Assembly (NCBI GenBank): GCA_964560325.1 | Contig: CAZLLV010000353.1 | Coordinates: forward strand, 1-22,945 | Length of the DNA stretch: 22,945 nucleotides | DNA from: CAZLLV01 sp964560325 | GTDB lineage: Bacteria > Acidobacteriota > Thermoanaerobaculia > Multivoradales > DATKCC01 | Direction: 5' to 3' | Shown: one piece after another, positions 6,114-14,757 of the stretch | How positions within the stretch are numbered: the first letter of the stretch is position 1 | Layout of the letters: every line of letters starts with the position of its first letter | Program-made: the position numbers and the translations under genes | The notes under the pieces: model-generated | What the model was told of the DNA's origin: nothing | Seen by the model: only the letters and a program-made list of their open reading frames with translations | Databases searched by the model: none

Positions 6114-8473
6114 TCCGGACCTGCGGCATGCTCCTCTGCCTCGGGATCTCGACGGGCTTCGCCGTGGCCGGCTGCGGCCGCGGCTGCGAGCCCGATCGCG
6201 GCCGTGGCCCGGCCGGCGCCGAGCCGGTCGCCGACCTCGACCCCGAGCGCGGCTACCTGCCGGCGCTGCGCGCGGCGGCGGGCGCCCCGGCGGCGGAGAG
6301 CCTCGACGCCGAGCGCCGGAGCTACGCCGACTGGAAGCGCGTCCGGATGGCGGAGATCGAGGCGCAGCCCTGGTACCGGGCGCGGCCCGAGGAGGCCGAC
6401 TGGTCGGACGACGTCTGGCTCGGCCGCGACACCTGGTGGCACTGGACCGGCGGCAACGAGCACACCTGGCGCGATCTCGCGCAAAGAAGTGGCGGCCGCC
6501 TCGACCTGCTGCGGCTGGTCGACAACCGGGCGCTGCCACGCGAGGAGCGCTTCGCGCGCTTCGGGCTGATCAACGACCCGTCGGCCGCGGCGCCGGAGGT
6601 CGGCGACGACGGCGCCTGCACGCCGGACGCGCACGGCCTCTGCCTCGACCACATGACCGACCCTGGCGTCTCGGAAGAGACCGCCGCCCTTCTCGGCCGG
6701 CCGACCGGCGTCCTCGGCCTGCGGCTCTTCGACAACCCCGACTTCCGCCCCGAGGCGTGGGACCCGGCGAACCCGTACCGCCCGCCGGCCGGCTGCACGC
6801 CGGGCGAGCGCTCGCCCTGGGACCAGCGGACCGCCGCCACCAACGCCGCCGAGAGCCGCACCGACTGCTACCAGCCGCCCTACCTGGTCGGCATCTCGTG
6901 CGGCTTCTGCCACATCTCGTTCGACCCCGAGAACCCGCCGGCCGACCCCTCCGCTCCCGGCTGGGAGAACCTCACCGGCGCGCTCGGCAACGTCTACCTG
7001 AAGGAGGGGCCGCTCTTCGCCTGGATGCTCGACTTCGGCGACGACGCCTTCTACACCGACTACCTGATGGCGCAGCCGGCGGGCACGAGCGACACCTCCC
7101 GGATCGCGACCGACGACCTCGACAACCCGAGCGCGATCAACGCCCTCTACCGGGTGGGCGAACGGCTGGCGCTCGCCGAGAGCGGCCCGGAGGAGCTACC
7201 GAACGGTCACGCCGAGCCGGTGCCGCGGGTGCTCAAGGACGGCGCCGACTCGGCCGGCCTCGCTCTCGCCGCGCTCCGCGTCTACGTGAACATCGGGATG
7301 CTCGGCAACCGGTGGTTGAACGACCACGACGCCTACCTGCTGCTCGGCGGCTCGCCGCGGCCGCAGCAGCCGTTCGCGGTCCGAGACGCGATGACCACGC
7401 CGGGCTACGACGGCGCGATGTGGTGGGACCGGACCGAGGTCCGCATGCCCGACGTGGTGGAGTACCTCTCCGCCGGCCGCTCTCCGCGCCTCGCGAACGC
7501 GCCGGGCGGGACGGCGCGGCTCGCCGGCGAAGAAACCCTCGCCCGCGGCCGCCGGGTCTTCGCCGACCACTGCGCCGCCTGCCACGCCGGCCGGCAGCCC
7601 GCGGTCGATCGCCACGAAGACCCCGAGGGCTGGCGGCGGGCGATGCGCGAGCTGGTCGACGAGGACGGCTTCTTCGACCGCGACTTCCTGGCCGACGACC
7701 GCCGCCACCCGGCCGGCGCCGTGGGCGTCAACCTGACCCGGAGCATGGCGACCAACGCCCTCGCCGGCCACGTCTGGGAGGACTTCTCGTCGCTCGCCTA
7801 CAAGCGGCTGCCGCCACTCGACGGGGAGGGGGCGGGCGAGGGCCCGATCTCGCTGCCGCACCCGTTCGAGGAGGGCGAGACGGTCGACTTCTGCCCGCCA
7901 TCCGGCGGCCGGGGCTACTACCGCACCGCCTCGCTGGTCGGCCTCTGGGCGACCGCTCCGTTCTTCCACAACAACGCCGTCGGCCGCCACGTCCACGACC
8001 CGAGCGTCGACGGCCGCCTCGAGGCGTTCGAGGACGCCGCCGCGCAGCTCCTCTGGCCCGAGCGGCGGACCGGCCCGGACGGCACGCCCGGGCCCTACGT
8101 GAAGCGGACCGGCGACCGGGCCACCTGGCTGCCTCTTCCGGACGGAGCGGACGGCATCCTGGTGCCGGTACCTCCCGGCTACCCGATCAAGATGCTCGGA
8201 AACCTGCCGCTCCACGACCTGGTCGACGCCCTGCCGGCGCCGCTCCGCCGCGCGCTCGCTTCCGACCGCTCGGCGGCGGCGCGCGAGCGCAAGGAGCGGA
8301 TCGCCCGCGAGGTGCTCGGCAACGAGCGCCTGCGGAACCTGCTGCGCAAGGTGATGCTGGAGAAGAACGCCGCACCCGATTTCGTCGAAAACAAGGGGCA
8401 CGAGCGAATCGTCGCGGGCATCGAGAGCGACGACGACAAGCGCGCCCTGATCGAGCTGATGAAGACGTTCTAA
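6110..8473 (+). CDS. Large diheme c-type cytochrome, predicted lipoprotein (787 aa)
   Basis: The protein starts at a GTG overlapping the previous stop (GTGA). The N-terminus has a hydrophobic segment ending in the lipobox VAGC with Cys22, so it is probably a lipid-anchored exported protein; an ATG at 6128 is a possible alternative start. Two c-type heme sites are visible: C264-GF-C-H268 and C488-AA-C-H492. Other family marks are a Trp motif TWWHWTGGN near residue 107, SMATNALAGHVWEDFSS near 545, and APFFHNNAVG near 620. This last motif occupies the place of the APYLHNG axial-ligand motif of MauG/peroxidase-type diheme proteins. It ends in DDKRALIELMKTF, a tail shared by all four cytochromes here. 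It is a clear paralogue of the next gene. It probably transfers electrons or performs peroxide/oxygen chemistry outside the inner membrane; the exact reaction is unknown. Distant RoxA-like relatedness is an inference. Confidence 0.85.
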   Translation: MIRTCGMLLCLGISTGFAVAGCGRGCEPDRGRGPAGAEPVADLDPERGYLPALRAAAGAPAAESLDAERRSYADWKRVRMAEIEAQPWYRARPEEADWSDDVWLGRDTWWHWTGGNEHTWRDLAQRSGGRLDLLRLVDNRALPREERFARFGLINDPSAAAPEVGDDGACTPDAHGLCLDHMTDPGVSEETAALLGRPTGVLGLRLFDNPDFRPEAWDPANPYRPPAGCTPGERSPWDQRTAATNAAESRTDCYQPPYLVGISCGFCHISFDPENPPADPSAPGWENLTGALGNVYLKEGPLFAWMLDFGDDAFYTDYLMAQPAGTSDTSRIATDDLDNPSAINALYRVGERLALAESGPEELPNGHAEPVPRVLKDGADSAGLALAALRVYVNIGMLGNRWLNDHDAYLLLGGSPRPQQPFAVRDAMTTPGYDGAMWWDRTEVRMPDVVEYLSAGRSPRLANAPGGTARLAGEETLARGRRVFADHCAACHAGRQPAVDRHEDPEGWRRAMRELVDEDGFFDRDFLADDRRHPAGAVGVNLTRSMATNALAGHVWEDFSSLAYKRLPPLDGEGAGEGPISLPHPFEEGETVDFCPPSGGRGYYRTASLVGLWATAPFFHNNAVGRHVHDPSVDGRLEAFEDAAAQLLWPERRTGPDGTPGPYVKRTGDRATWLPLPDGADGILVPVPPGYPIKMLGNLPLHDLVDALPAPLRRALASDRSAAARERKERIAREVLGNERLRNLLRKVMLEKNAAPDFVENKGHERIVAGIESDDDKRALIELMKTF

Positions 8474-8486
8474 CAGGGAGAAGGAC

Positions 8487-11258
8487 ATGAAGCGCAAACT
8501 CAGAAGCTGCCTGCTCATCGTGGTGCTCCTCCTCGTGCTAGTGCTCCTGTTCTTCTGGATCAAGGGCTGCATCGACGCCCGCCCCGCCCAGGACGAGCCC
8601 ATGGCGGCTGGCCTGACCAAGGCGGACTTCGCCCAGGCGCCGGACGAGCCCGACTACTTCCGCGACGCCGACGGCGGCATCGAGCTCACGCCCGCCGAGG
8701 TCCGGGGCCGCAACACCTGGTGGGTGTGGACCGGCGGCAACCAGGCCTTCTGGGACTACCTCGCCAACCACAGCTTCGGCACCCACGATCTCTTGAAGAC
8801 CGTCTCGTCGTTCCCCTGCTCGCCGGAGGGCGAGGCGGCGGCACGTGAGTACGAAGCCGCCTACCGGGGGGCGACGGACGACGGTTACGGCGACTACCAT
8901 CCGGCGGTGCCCCCGGGCGGCTACGGCGAGGAGTACGACGAGGAGTACTCGGGCGCCTGCAGCGGCACCATGTACCCGGAGCCGGGCCGCCCCCCGTACC
9001 GCTACTACGACCGGGGCACCCGCTTCTGCTACGCCGGTCTCATCAACGAGCCCGGCTTCGAGCGCCCCACCGCGCCCGACGAGCAAGGCCTCTGCCTCGA
9101 CCAGGCGACGACGGCGGACGATCCGTTCGACGAGGAGGTCTACGGCCGGCCCTCGGGGATCATGGGGCTCCGGCTCTTCCCCAACCCCAACTTCTTTGGC
9201 GACAGCAAGGAAGCGCGGCAAGCGCGGGAGGACTGGGACCCGATCAAGTTCTATACCGATCCGTCCTACTACAGTAGTAACAAGCTCGTCCGCCCGTACC
9301 GGGTGGGCATGTCCTGCGGCTTCTGCCACATCAGCCCTCACCCGCTCCACCCGCCGGAGGACCCGGAGAACCCCACCTTCGCCAACCTGTCGGGCACCAT
9401 CGGCGCCCAGTACTTCTGGTTCGGCCGGGTGCTGGGGTCGAACGTGACCCCGGACAACTTCGCCTGGCACCTCCTGGACGCCCAGCTCCCGGGCGCCGTC
9501 GACACCTCCTTCGTGCCCTCGGACAACTTGAACAACCCACGGGCGATGAACGCCATCTTCGACCTGCCGGCGCGGATGGCCGCGGCGAAGCGCTTCCATC
9601 CGGAGGTGATCGACGGCGGGGCGCTGGACCTGCCCGAGGTGCAGCAGCACATGAAGGGCGACGACGCGGCCGAGTTCGGGGTGCCCCACATCCTATGGGA
9701 CGGCGCCGACTCGGTGGGCATCGACGCGGCGCTCACCCGGGTCTACATCAACATCGGCGAGTACCACCAGGAGTGGATCAAGCACATCCAGCCGATCATC
9801 TCGCTCAACCCCTACGGTTCCCAGTCGCCGATCACGGTCGAAGCGGCCCAGAACAACTCCGTCTTCTGGCAGGCCACCCAGGACCGGGCGGCCGACATGG
9901 CGGCCTACCTGATCCGGGCCGGCTACCCGTACCGGCTGGCCGACGTAGATCAGCCGGCCGAAGGTCCGGATGGGAACGAGGCGGAGGAGACCGAGGCCGC
10001 GGCGGCCGGCGACCGGGGCGAGGAAGCCCGGGACGCGGCCACCGCCCAAGCCACCAGAGGGGTGGCGGAAGAGGGCCCGGACGAGGAGGGGGAGGAGGAG
10101 TCCCTGGCGTCGTCGGCCGTCGGCCGCCGGGGCGCCGTCCTGTTCGCCGAGAACTGTGCCCGCTGCCACTCGTCGAAGCTGCCGGAGAACCTGCCCGGCA
10201 TGGACGGGGGTCTCGACTGCGCCGGTGAGAGCTGGCTCCAGTGCTGGGCCGACTACTGGCAGCACACGGAGACGCCTCAGTTCCAGCGGGCGATGACCGA
10301 GATGGTCCTGGCCCCCGACTTCCTGGAGAACAACTATCTCTCCACCGACGCCCGGATCCCGGTGCACCAGCCGCTCCTCGAGTGGAACGCGCCGCCGAGC
10401 GTGCCGGCGGAGGTGGTGGCGCGCTACCGGGCCCGGAACCCGGATCTGTCCGACACCCTGATCGAGCACCTGGAGCGCTCGCGCCTCCGGGGCCTCGCCA
10501 CCGGCGCTCTCGAGAGCGAGATCTGCAGCTCCATGGCCACCAACGCCATCGAAGGCCACGTGTGGGACAACTTCGCGTCCCGCTCCTACAAGAGCCTGCC
10601 GGCGGTGGGCACCGTGGAGCTCTACGACCCGGTGGGCGACCGCCTGTTCGAATTCGAGACCCCGGGCGGCGGGCGCGGCTACCAGCGGGTGCCGTCGCTC
10701 GTCTCCATCTGGACCACGGCGCCGTTCCTCCACAACAACGAGGTGGGCACCTTCACCGGCGACCCGTCGGTCGAAGGCCGCCTCTTCGCCTTCGAGAGCG
10801 GCATCCGCGCGCTCCTCTGGCCCGAGCTCCGGGACCACGAGGTGTCGCGCACCCGGGACACCACCTACATCAAGGTCAACGAGGCGGCCATGCCCACCCT
10901 GGTGGCTTGGGTCGCCGGTCTGGCGGGGCTGACCGAGGACGGCGACATCAAGATCGGTCCGGTGCCCGACCGCACGCCGGTCAACCTGCTGTCGAACCTG
11001 ATGGTGGACTCCTCCGACGACCGCTTCGGCCTGTGGCGCCTCCTGGGCGGCGTACGGGGCCTGGCCAAGGACCTCGAGAAGATCGAGAAGGACGATCTCG
11101 ACGACGCCCAGGCGGCGGCGCTGCTGCGCGGCAACGTGCCACGGCTGATCGATCTGTCCAACTGCCCGGACTTCATCCCCGACCGGGGCCACTACTTCGG
11201 CACCGACCTGTCCGACGAGGACAAGGAAGCGCTGATCGAGTACCTGAAGACCCTGTAG
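8487..11258 (+). CDS. Large membrane-anchored diheme c-type cytochrome (923 aa)
   Basis: The ATG follows a good GGGAGAAGG ribosome site and lies 13 nt after the previous stop. Residues about 8-27 form an uncleaved anchor helix (LLIVVLLLVLVLLFFW), and the rest would be outside the inner membrane. Heme sites are C277-GF-C-H281 and C557-AR-C-H561. Shared motifs with the 787-aa paralogue are NTWWVWTGGN near residue 76, SMATNAIEGHVWDNFAS near 682 and APFLHNNEVG near 748, and the end is DEDKEALIEYLKTL. Two inserts account for much of its extra length: a Tyr/Gly/Asp-rich stretch at about 132-175 and a very acidic Glu/Ala-rich linker at about 485-545 just before the second heme. The function is inferred to be electron transfer or diheme peroxidase/oxygenase-like activity in the envelope. 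Assignment as an exported diheme protein is firm; the reaction is not known. Confidence 0.87.
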   Translation: MKRKLRSCLLIVVLLLVLVLLFFWIKGCIDARPAQDEPMAAGLTKADFAQAPDEPDYFRDADGGIELTPAEVRGRNTWWVWTGGNQAFWDYLANHSFGTHDLLKTVSSFPCSPEGEAAAREYEAAYRGATDDGYGDYHPAVPPGGYGEEYDEEYSGACSGTMYPEPGRPPYRYYDRGTRFCYAGLINEPGFERPTAPDEQGLCLDQATTADDPFDEEVYGRPSGIMGLRLFPNPNFFGDSKEARQAREDWDPIKFYTDPSYYSSNKLVRPYRVGMSCGFCHISPHPLHPPEDPENPTFANLSGTIGAQYFWFGRVLGSNVTPDNFAWHLLDAQLPGAVDTSFVPSDNLNNPRAMNAIFDLPARMAAAKRFHPEVIDGGALDLPEVQQHMKGDDAAEFGVPHILWDGADSVGIDAALTRVYINIGEYHQEWIKHIQPIISLNPYGSQSPITVEAAQNNSVFWQATQDRAADMAAYLIRAGYPYRLADVDQPAEGPDGNEAEETEAAAAGDRGEEARDAATAQATRGVAEEGPDEEGEEESLASSAVGRRGAVLFAENCARCHSSKLPENLPGMDGGLDCAGESWLQCWADYWQHTETPQFQRAMTEMVLAPDFLENNYLSTDARIPVHQPLLEWNAPPSVPAEVVARYRARNPDLSDTLIEHLERSRLRGLATGALESEICSSMATNAIEGHVWDNFASRSYKSLPAVGTVELYDPVGDRLFEFETPGGGRGYQRVPSLVSIWTTAPFLHNNEVGTFTGDPSVEGRLFAFESGIRALLWPELRDHEVSRTRDTTYIKVNEAAMPTLVAWVAGLAGLTEDGDIKIGPVPDRTPVNLLSNLMVDSSDDRFGLWRLLGGVRGLAKDLEKIEKDDLDDAQAAALLRGNVPRLIDLSNCPDFIPDRGHYFGTDLSDEDKEALIEYLKTL

Positions 11259-11267
11259 AGCGAGGGT

Positions 11268-13175
11268 ATGACGCACTACGACTACATCGTGGTCGGCTCG
11301 GGGGCGGGCGGAGGACCGCTCGCCGCCAACCTGGCCGAGGCCGGCCATCGGGTGCTCGTGCTCGAGGCCGGCGGCGCCCCGGACTCGCTGAACTACCAGG
11401 TCCCCGCCTTCCACCCGAACGCCTCGGAGGAGGACGGCATGTCGTGGCGCTTCTTCGTGCGCCACTACTCGGACCGCGAGCAGCAGGAGCGGGACTGGAA
11501 ATACTCCGACTTCGAGGAGACCCGGCGGGAGGACGGCGTCTTCTACCCGCGAGCCGGCACCCTCGGCGGCTGCACGGCGCACAACGCGATGATCCTCGTC
11601 TACCCGTCGAACAGCGACTGGGACGGCATCGCGGAGGCGACCGGCGACCCGTCGTGGCGGGGCCGCGCCATGCGCAAGTACTTCCGGCGCATGGAGGACT
11701 GCCGGTACCGGAAGCTCTGGCGGCCGTTCCACCGGATCTTCGGCTGGGACCCGACCCGGCACGGCTTCTCCGGCTGGCTGCCGGTCGAGGAGGCCGACCC
11801 GAAGCTGCTGCTCGACGACCGGCAGCTCCGCTGGCTCGTCCTCTGGGCGGCGCTCTGGAACCTGGTGCGCTCCGGCGGCATCCTCTCCGGCATCCGCCGC
11901 GTCTTCGGCTTCCTCTTCACCGCCGGCGATCCGAACACCTGGTGGGCGGTGCGCCGGCGCACCGAGGGGATGCGGCTGGTGCCGATGACGCGCGATCGCG
12001 GCGCCCGGAGCGGCAGCCGGGAGCGGCTGCTGGCGGCCCGCGAAGCGCACCCCGACCGGCTCGAGATCCGTACCGGGGCGCTGGTCACCCGGGTGCTGTT
12101 CGAGGACGGCGAGGCGCCGGGCGATCCGCCGCGGGCGGTCGGGGTCGAGTACCTGGAGGGAGAGCACCTCTACCGGGCAGACCCCAAGGCGCCTCCCGCT
12201 GGTGAGGCGGGCGAGACCGGCGTCCGCCGCGAGGTGCGGGCGTCGCGCGAGGTGATCCTCTGCGGCGGCGCCTTCAACACGCCGCAGATCCTCCAGCTCT
12301 CCGGCATCGGACCGGCCGACCTGCTGCAGGAGAAGGGCGTGCCGCTCGTGCGCGACCGCCCCGGCGTCGGCTGCAACCTCCAGGACCGCTACGAGGTCTC
12401 GTACGTCCTCGAGATGGCGGAGCCGTTCTCGATGCTCCGGGACGCGGCGATGGAGCCGCCCGGCCCCGGCGTCCCGCCCGACTCCGCCTTCGCCGAGTGG
12501 CGCGACCACCGGACCGGCGTCTACACGACCAACGGCACGGCCGTCTCGATCGTCAAGCGCTCCGACCCCGAGCTCGAGGACGCCGACCTCTTCGTCTTCG
12601 GGCTGGTGACCGACTTCCGCGGCTACGACCCGGGCTACTCGGCCCGCGTCCGGGCGGCGAAGGACAGGTTCACCTGGGCGATCTTGAAAGGCCACACCCA
12701 CAACCTCGCCGGCCGGGTGGAGATCGCCTCCCCCGACCCCCGCGACCGGCCGCACGTCGACTTCCGCTGCTTCGACCCCGACTGCGACCCGGAGGGGGAG
12801 GACATGGCGGCGATGGTCGCGGCCGTCGAGTTCGTGCAGGGGATCGTCGAGAGCCACGGGAGCAAGGTGAAGGCGGTGATCCACCCGCCCGAGCCGCTCG
12901 ACACGAGAAAGAAGATCGAGGACTTCGTGCGCGACGAGGCGTGGGGGCACCACGCCTCCTGCACCTGCAAGATCGGCCGGGACGACGATCCGATGGCGGT
13001 GCTCGACAGCCGCTTTCGCGTGCGCGGCACGACCGGCCTGCGGGTGGTCGACGCCTCGGTCTTCCCGCACATCCCCGGCCTGTTCATCGTCTCGGCCGTC
13101 TACATGGTGGCCGAGAAGGCGAGCGACGTGATTCTCGAAGACGCGAAACGGAACCGACCCCGAGGTGAGCCATGA
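11268..13175 (+). CDS. GMC family FAD-dependent oxidoreductase (635 aa)
   Basis: The protein begins directly with the FAD-binding fold (YDYIVVGSGAGGG, then VLVLEAGG). It continues with the GMC signature AGTLGGCTAHNAMI and NTPQILQLSGIGP. Near the C-terminus, WGHHASCTCKIG places His562 at the catalytic His of the WHPVGTCxMG motif. In the last motif, DASVFPHIPGLFIVSAVYM, the position normally filled by the second catalytic residue (Asn or His) is Leu/Phe, a variant worth noting. GMC enzymes oxidise alcohols, sterols or sugars and pass electrons to oxygen, quinone or a cytochrome. There is no signal peptide, although the neighbouring cytochromes are exported. The start at 11268 is 9 nt after the upstream stop with a weak GAGGG site. 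The stop overlaps the next ATG (ATGA). Sandwiching between cytochrome pairs suggests it feeds them or works on the same substrate. Confidence 0.9.
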   Translation: MTHYDYIVVGSGAGGGPLAANLAEAGHRVLVLEAGGAPDSLNYQVPAFHPNASEEDGMSWRFFVRHYSDREQQERDWKYSDFEETRREDGVFYPRAGTLGGCTAHNAMILVYPSNSDWDGIAEATGDPSWRGRAMRKYFRRMEDCRYRKLWRPFHRIFGWDPTRHGFSGWLPVEEADPKLLLDDRQLRWLVLWAALWNLVRSGGILSGIRRVFGFLFTAGDPNTWWAVRRRTEGMRLVPMTRDRGARSGSRERLLAAREAHPDRLEIRTGALVTRVLFEDGEAPGDPPRAVGVEYLEGEHLYRADPKAPPAGEAGETGVRREVRASREVILCGGAFNTPQILQLSGIGPADLLQEKGVPLVRDRPGVGCNLQDRYEVSYVLEMAEPFSMLRDAAMEPPGPGVPPDSAFAEWRDHRTGVYTTNGTAVSIVKRSDPELEDADLFVFGLVTDFRGYDPGYSARVRAAKDRFTWAILKGHTHNLAGRVEIASPDPRDRPHVDFRCFDPDCDPEGEDMAAMVAAVEFVQGIVESHGSKVKAVIHPPEPLDTRKKIEDFVRDEAWGHHASCTCKIGRDDDPMAVLDSRFRVRGTTGLRVVDASVFPHIPGLFIVSAVYMVAEKASDVILEDAKRNRPRGEP

Positions 13176-14746
13176 GACGGGAAGTCACCCACACCGAAAC
13201 CGAGGGAAGAACCCTTACCGACGAGGTTCGCACCAGCCCGGTCGACGAGCGCCAGCAGAAGGACCGGCGGCACCTGATCGTCTCGCTCGTCGTGCTCGCC
13301 GTGATCCTGCTCGTCGGCTCGCTCGTCGGCCGCTTCCGCGCCGACGTGCCGGTCGACTACGACGACCCGGTCGAGCACTTCAAATGGGGCTCGATCGGGA
13401 GCGAGCCGGGCGGCTCGCTCATCAACGCCGCGGGCGGCCTGCTGCCGCCCTACGAAATCTTCAAGGTGATGCCCCAGATCTGCCCCGAGATGCTGCCCGG
13501 GGAGGGCTACGCCTCCCTCGGCTTCCTGTTCGAAGAGGGGCACGAGCTACCGATCGGCGTCTCGCGCCGCCAGCGCCTCGGCTTCGACCAGGTCGGCCTC
13601 AACTGCGCCGTCTGCCACACCGGCACCGTGCGGGAGAGCGAGGAGTCCGAGCCGGTGATCGTCGCCGGCATGCCGTCCCACCAGCTCCTCCTCCAGGACT
13701 TCTTCCGCTTCGTCCTCGACTGCACGCTCGACCCCCGCTTCACCGCCGACAACGTGCTCGGCCGGATCGCGGAGGGCGGTACGGAGCTCTCGCCGTTCGA
13801 CCGCTTCCTCTACCGGCTGGCGTTGATCCCGCGCACCCGCGAGCAGACCCTCCAACTCGAGCGCCAGCTCGCGCTCATCATGGGCGACCGGGTCACCGAT
13901 TGGGGGCCGGGCCGGGTCGACACCTTCAACCCGTACAAGGGGATGCAGTTCCACTGGCAGCTCGACCGGCTGCCGATCGAGGAGCTGACCGCCGCCTCCG
14001 ACTTCCCGTCGCTCTGGAACCAGGCGCCGCGCGAGGGGATGGACCTGCACTGGGACGGCAACAACTCCTCGCTGATGGAGCGCAACCTCTCCGCCTCGCT
14101 GGGCGCCGGCGTCACGCCGGTGACGATCGACCACGAGCGGCTCGGCCGGGTGCGCGAGTGGGTCGAGACCCTGCCGCCGCCCGAGTACCCGTTCCCGGTC
14201 GACCGGGAGCTCGCCGCGCGCGGCGCCGCGGTCTACGCCGAGCACTGCACCGAGTGCCACGCCGACCATCGGTTCAAGGACGGCGAGATCACCGGCAGCC
14301 GGGTGGGGAAGGTGGAGAAGCTCGCCGACGTCGGGACCGACCCCTACCGGCTGAGCTCGTACACCGAGACCTTCGCGGCCAACCAGTACACCCTCTACCC
14401 CGACTCGCGGTACCGCTTCTCGCACTTCCGGAAGACCGACGGCTACGCCAACCAGCCGCTCGACGGGATCTGGGCGCGCGCGCCCTACCTCCACAACGGC
14501 TCGGTGCCGACGCTGCGCGACCTGCTCGAGCCGCCGGAGGCGCGGCCGAAGAGCTTCTACCGCGGCTACGACGTCTTCGACCCGGAGAAGGTCGGCTTCG
14601 TCTCCACCGTCGGCCGCGAGGGGAAGACCCGCTACTTCCGGTTCGACACGACGCTTCCGGCCAACGGAAACGGCGGCCACCTCTGGGGCACCGAGCTGCC
14701 GCCCGAGGACAAGGACGCGATCGTCGAGTACATGAAGACCTTCTGA
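13172..14746 (+). CDS. RoxA/MauG-like membrane-anchored diheme cytochrome c (524 aa)
   Basis: Translation starts in an ATGA overlap with the GMC gene. The N-terminus has a 33-residue cytosolic tail (containing LTDEVRTSPVDERQ), then a transmembrane anchor at about 34-55, then the exported domain. Heme motifs are C145-AV-C-H149, inside VGLNCAVCHTG, and C359-TE-C-H363. The block DGIWARAPYLHNGSVPTL near residue 440 is typical of the RoxA-like/MauG-like diheme superfamily, where its His can be an axial ligand. PPEARPKSFYRGYDVFDP follows. It ends EDKDAIVEYMKTF. Relatives include rubber oxygenase RoxA and uncharacterised diheme cytochromes, so an oxygenase, peroxidase or electron-transfer role in the periplasm is possible. 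It is a close paralogue of the following gene. Family call is good, activity unknown. Confidence 0.87.
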   Translation: MRREVTHTETEGRTLTDEVRTSPVDERQQKDRRHLIVSLVVLAVILLVGSLVGRFRADVPVDYDDPVEHFKWGSIGSEPGGSLINAAGGLLPPYEIFKVMPQICPEMLPGEGYASLGFLFEEGHELPIGVSRRQRLGFDQVGLNCAVCHTGTVRESEESEPVIVAGMPSHQLLLQDFFRFVLDCTLDPRFTADNVLGRIAEGGTELSPFDRFLYRLALIPRTREQTLQLERQLALIMGDRVTDWGPGRVDTFNPYKGMQFHWQLDRLPIEELTAASDFPSLWNQAPREGMDLHWDGNNSSLMERNLSASLGAGVTPVTIDHERLGRVREWVETLPPPEYPFPVDRELAARGAAVYAEHCTECHADHRFKDGEITGSRVGKVEKLADVGTDPYRLSSYTETFAANQYTLYPDSRYRFSHFRKTDGYANQPLDGIWARAPYLHNGSVPTLRDLLEPPEARPKSFYRGYDVFDPEKVGFVSTVGREGKTRYFRFDTTLPANGNGGHLWGTELPPEDKDAIVEYMKTF

Positions 14747-14757
14747 GGAGGAACGCC

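Noticed and set aside
9693..13070. A 1125-codon open frame on the minus strand
   Set aside because: It is antisense to a cytochrome with CXXCH motifs and to a GMC enzyme. No recognisable fold or start signal was found.
13165..14757. Upstream extension of the 492-aa cytochrome frame
   Set aside because: The frame is open but overlaps the whole 524-aa cytochrome gene. The ATG at 14758 has a strong ribosome site and a proper anchor helix.
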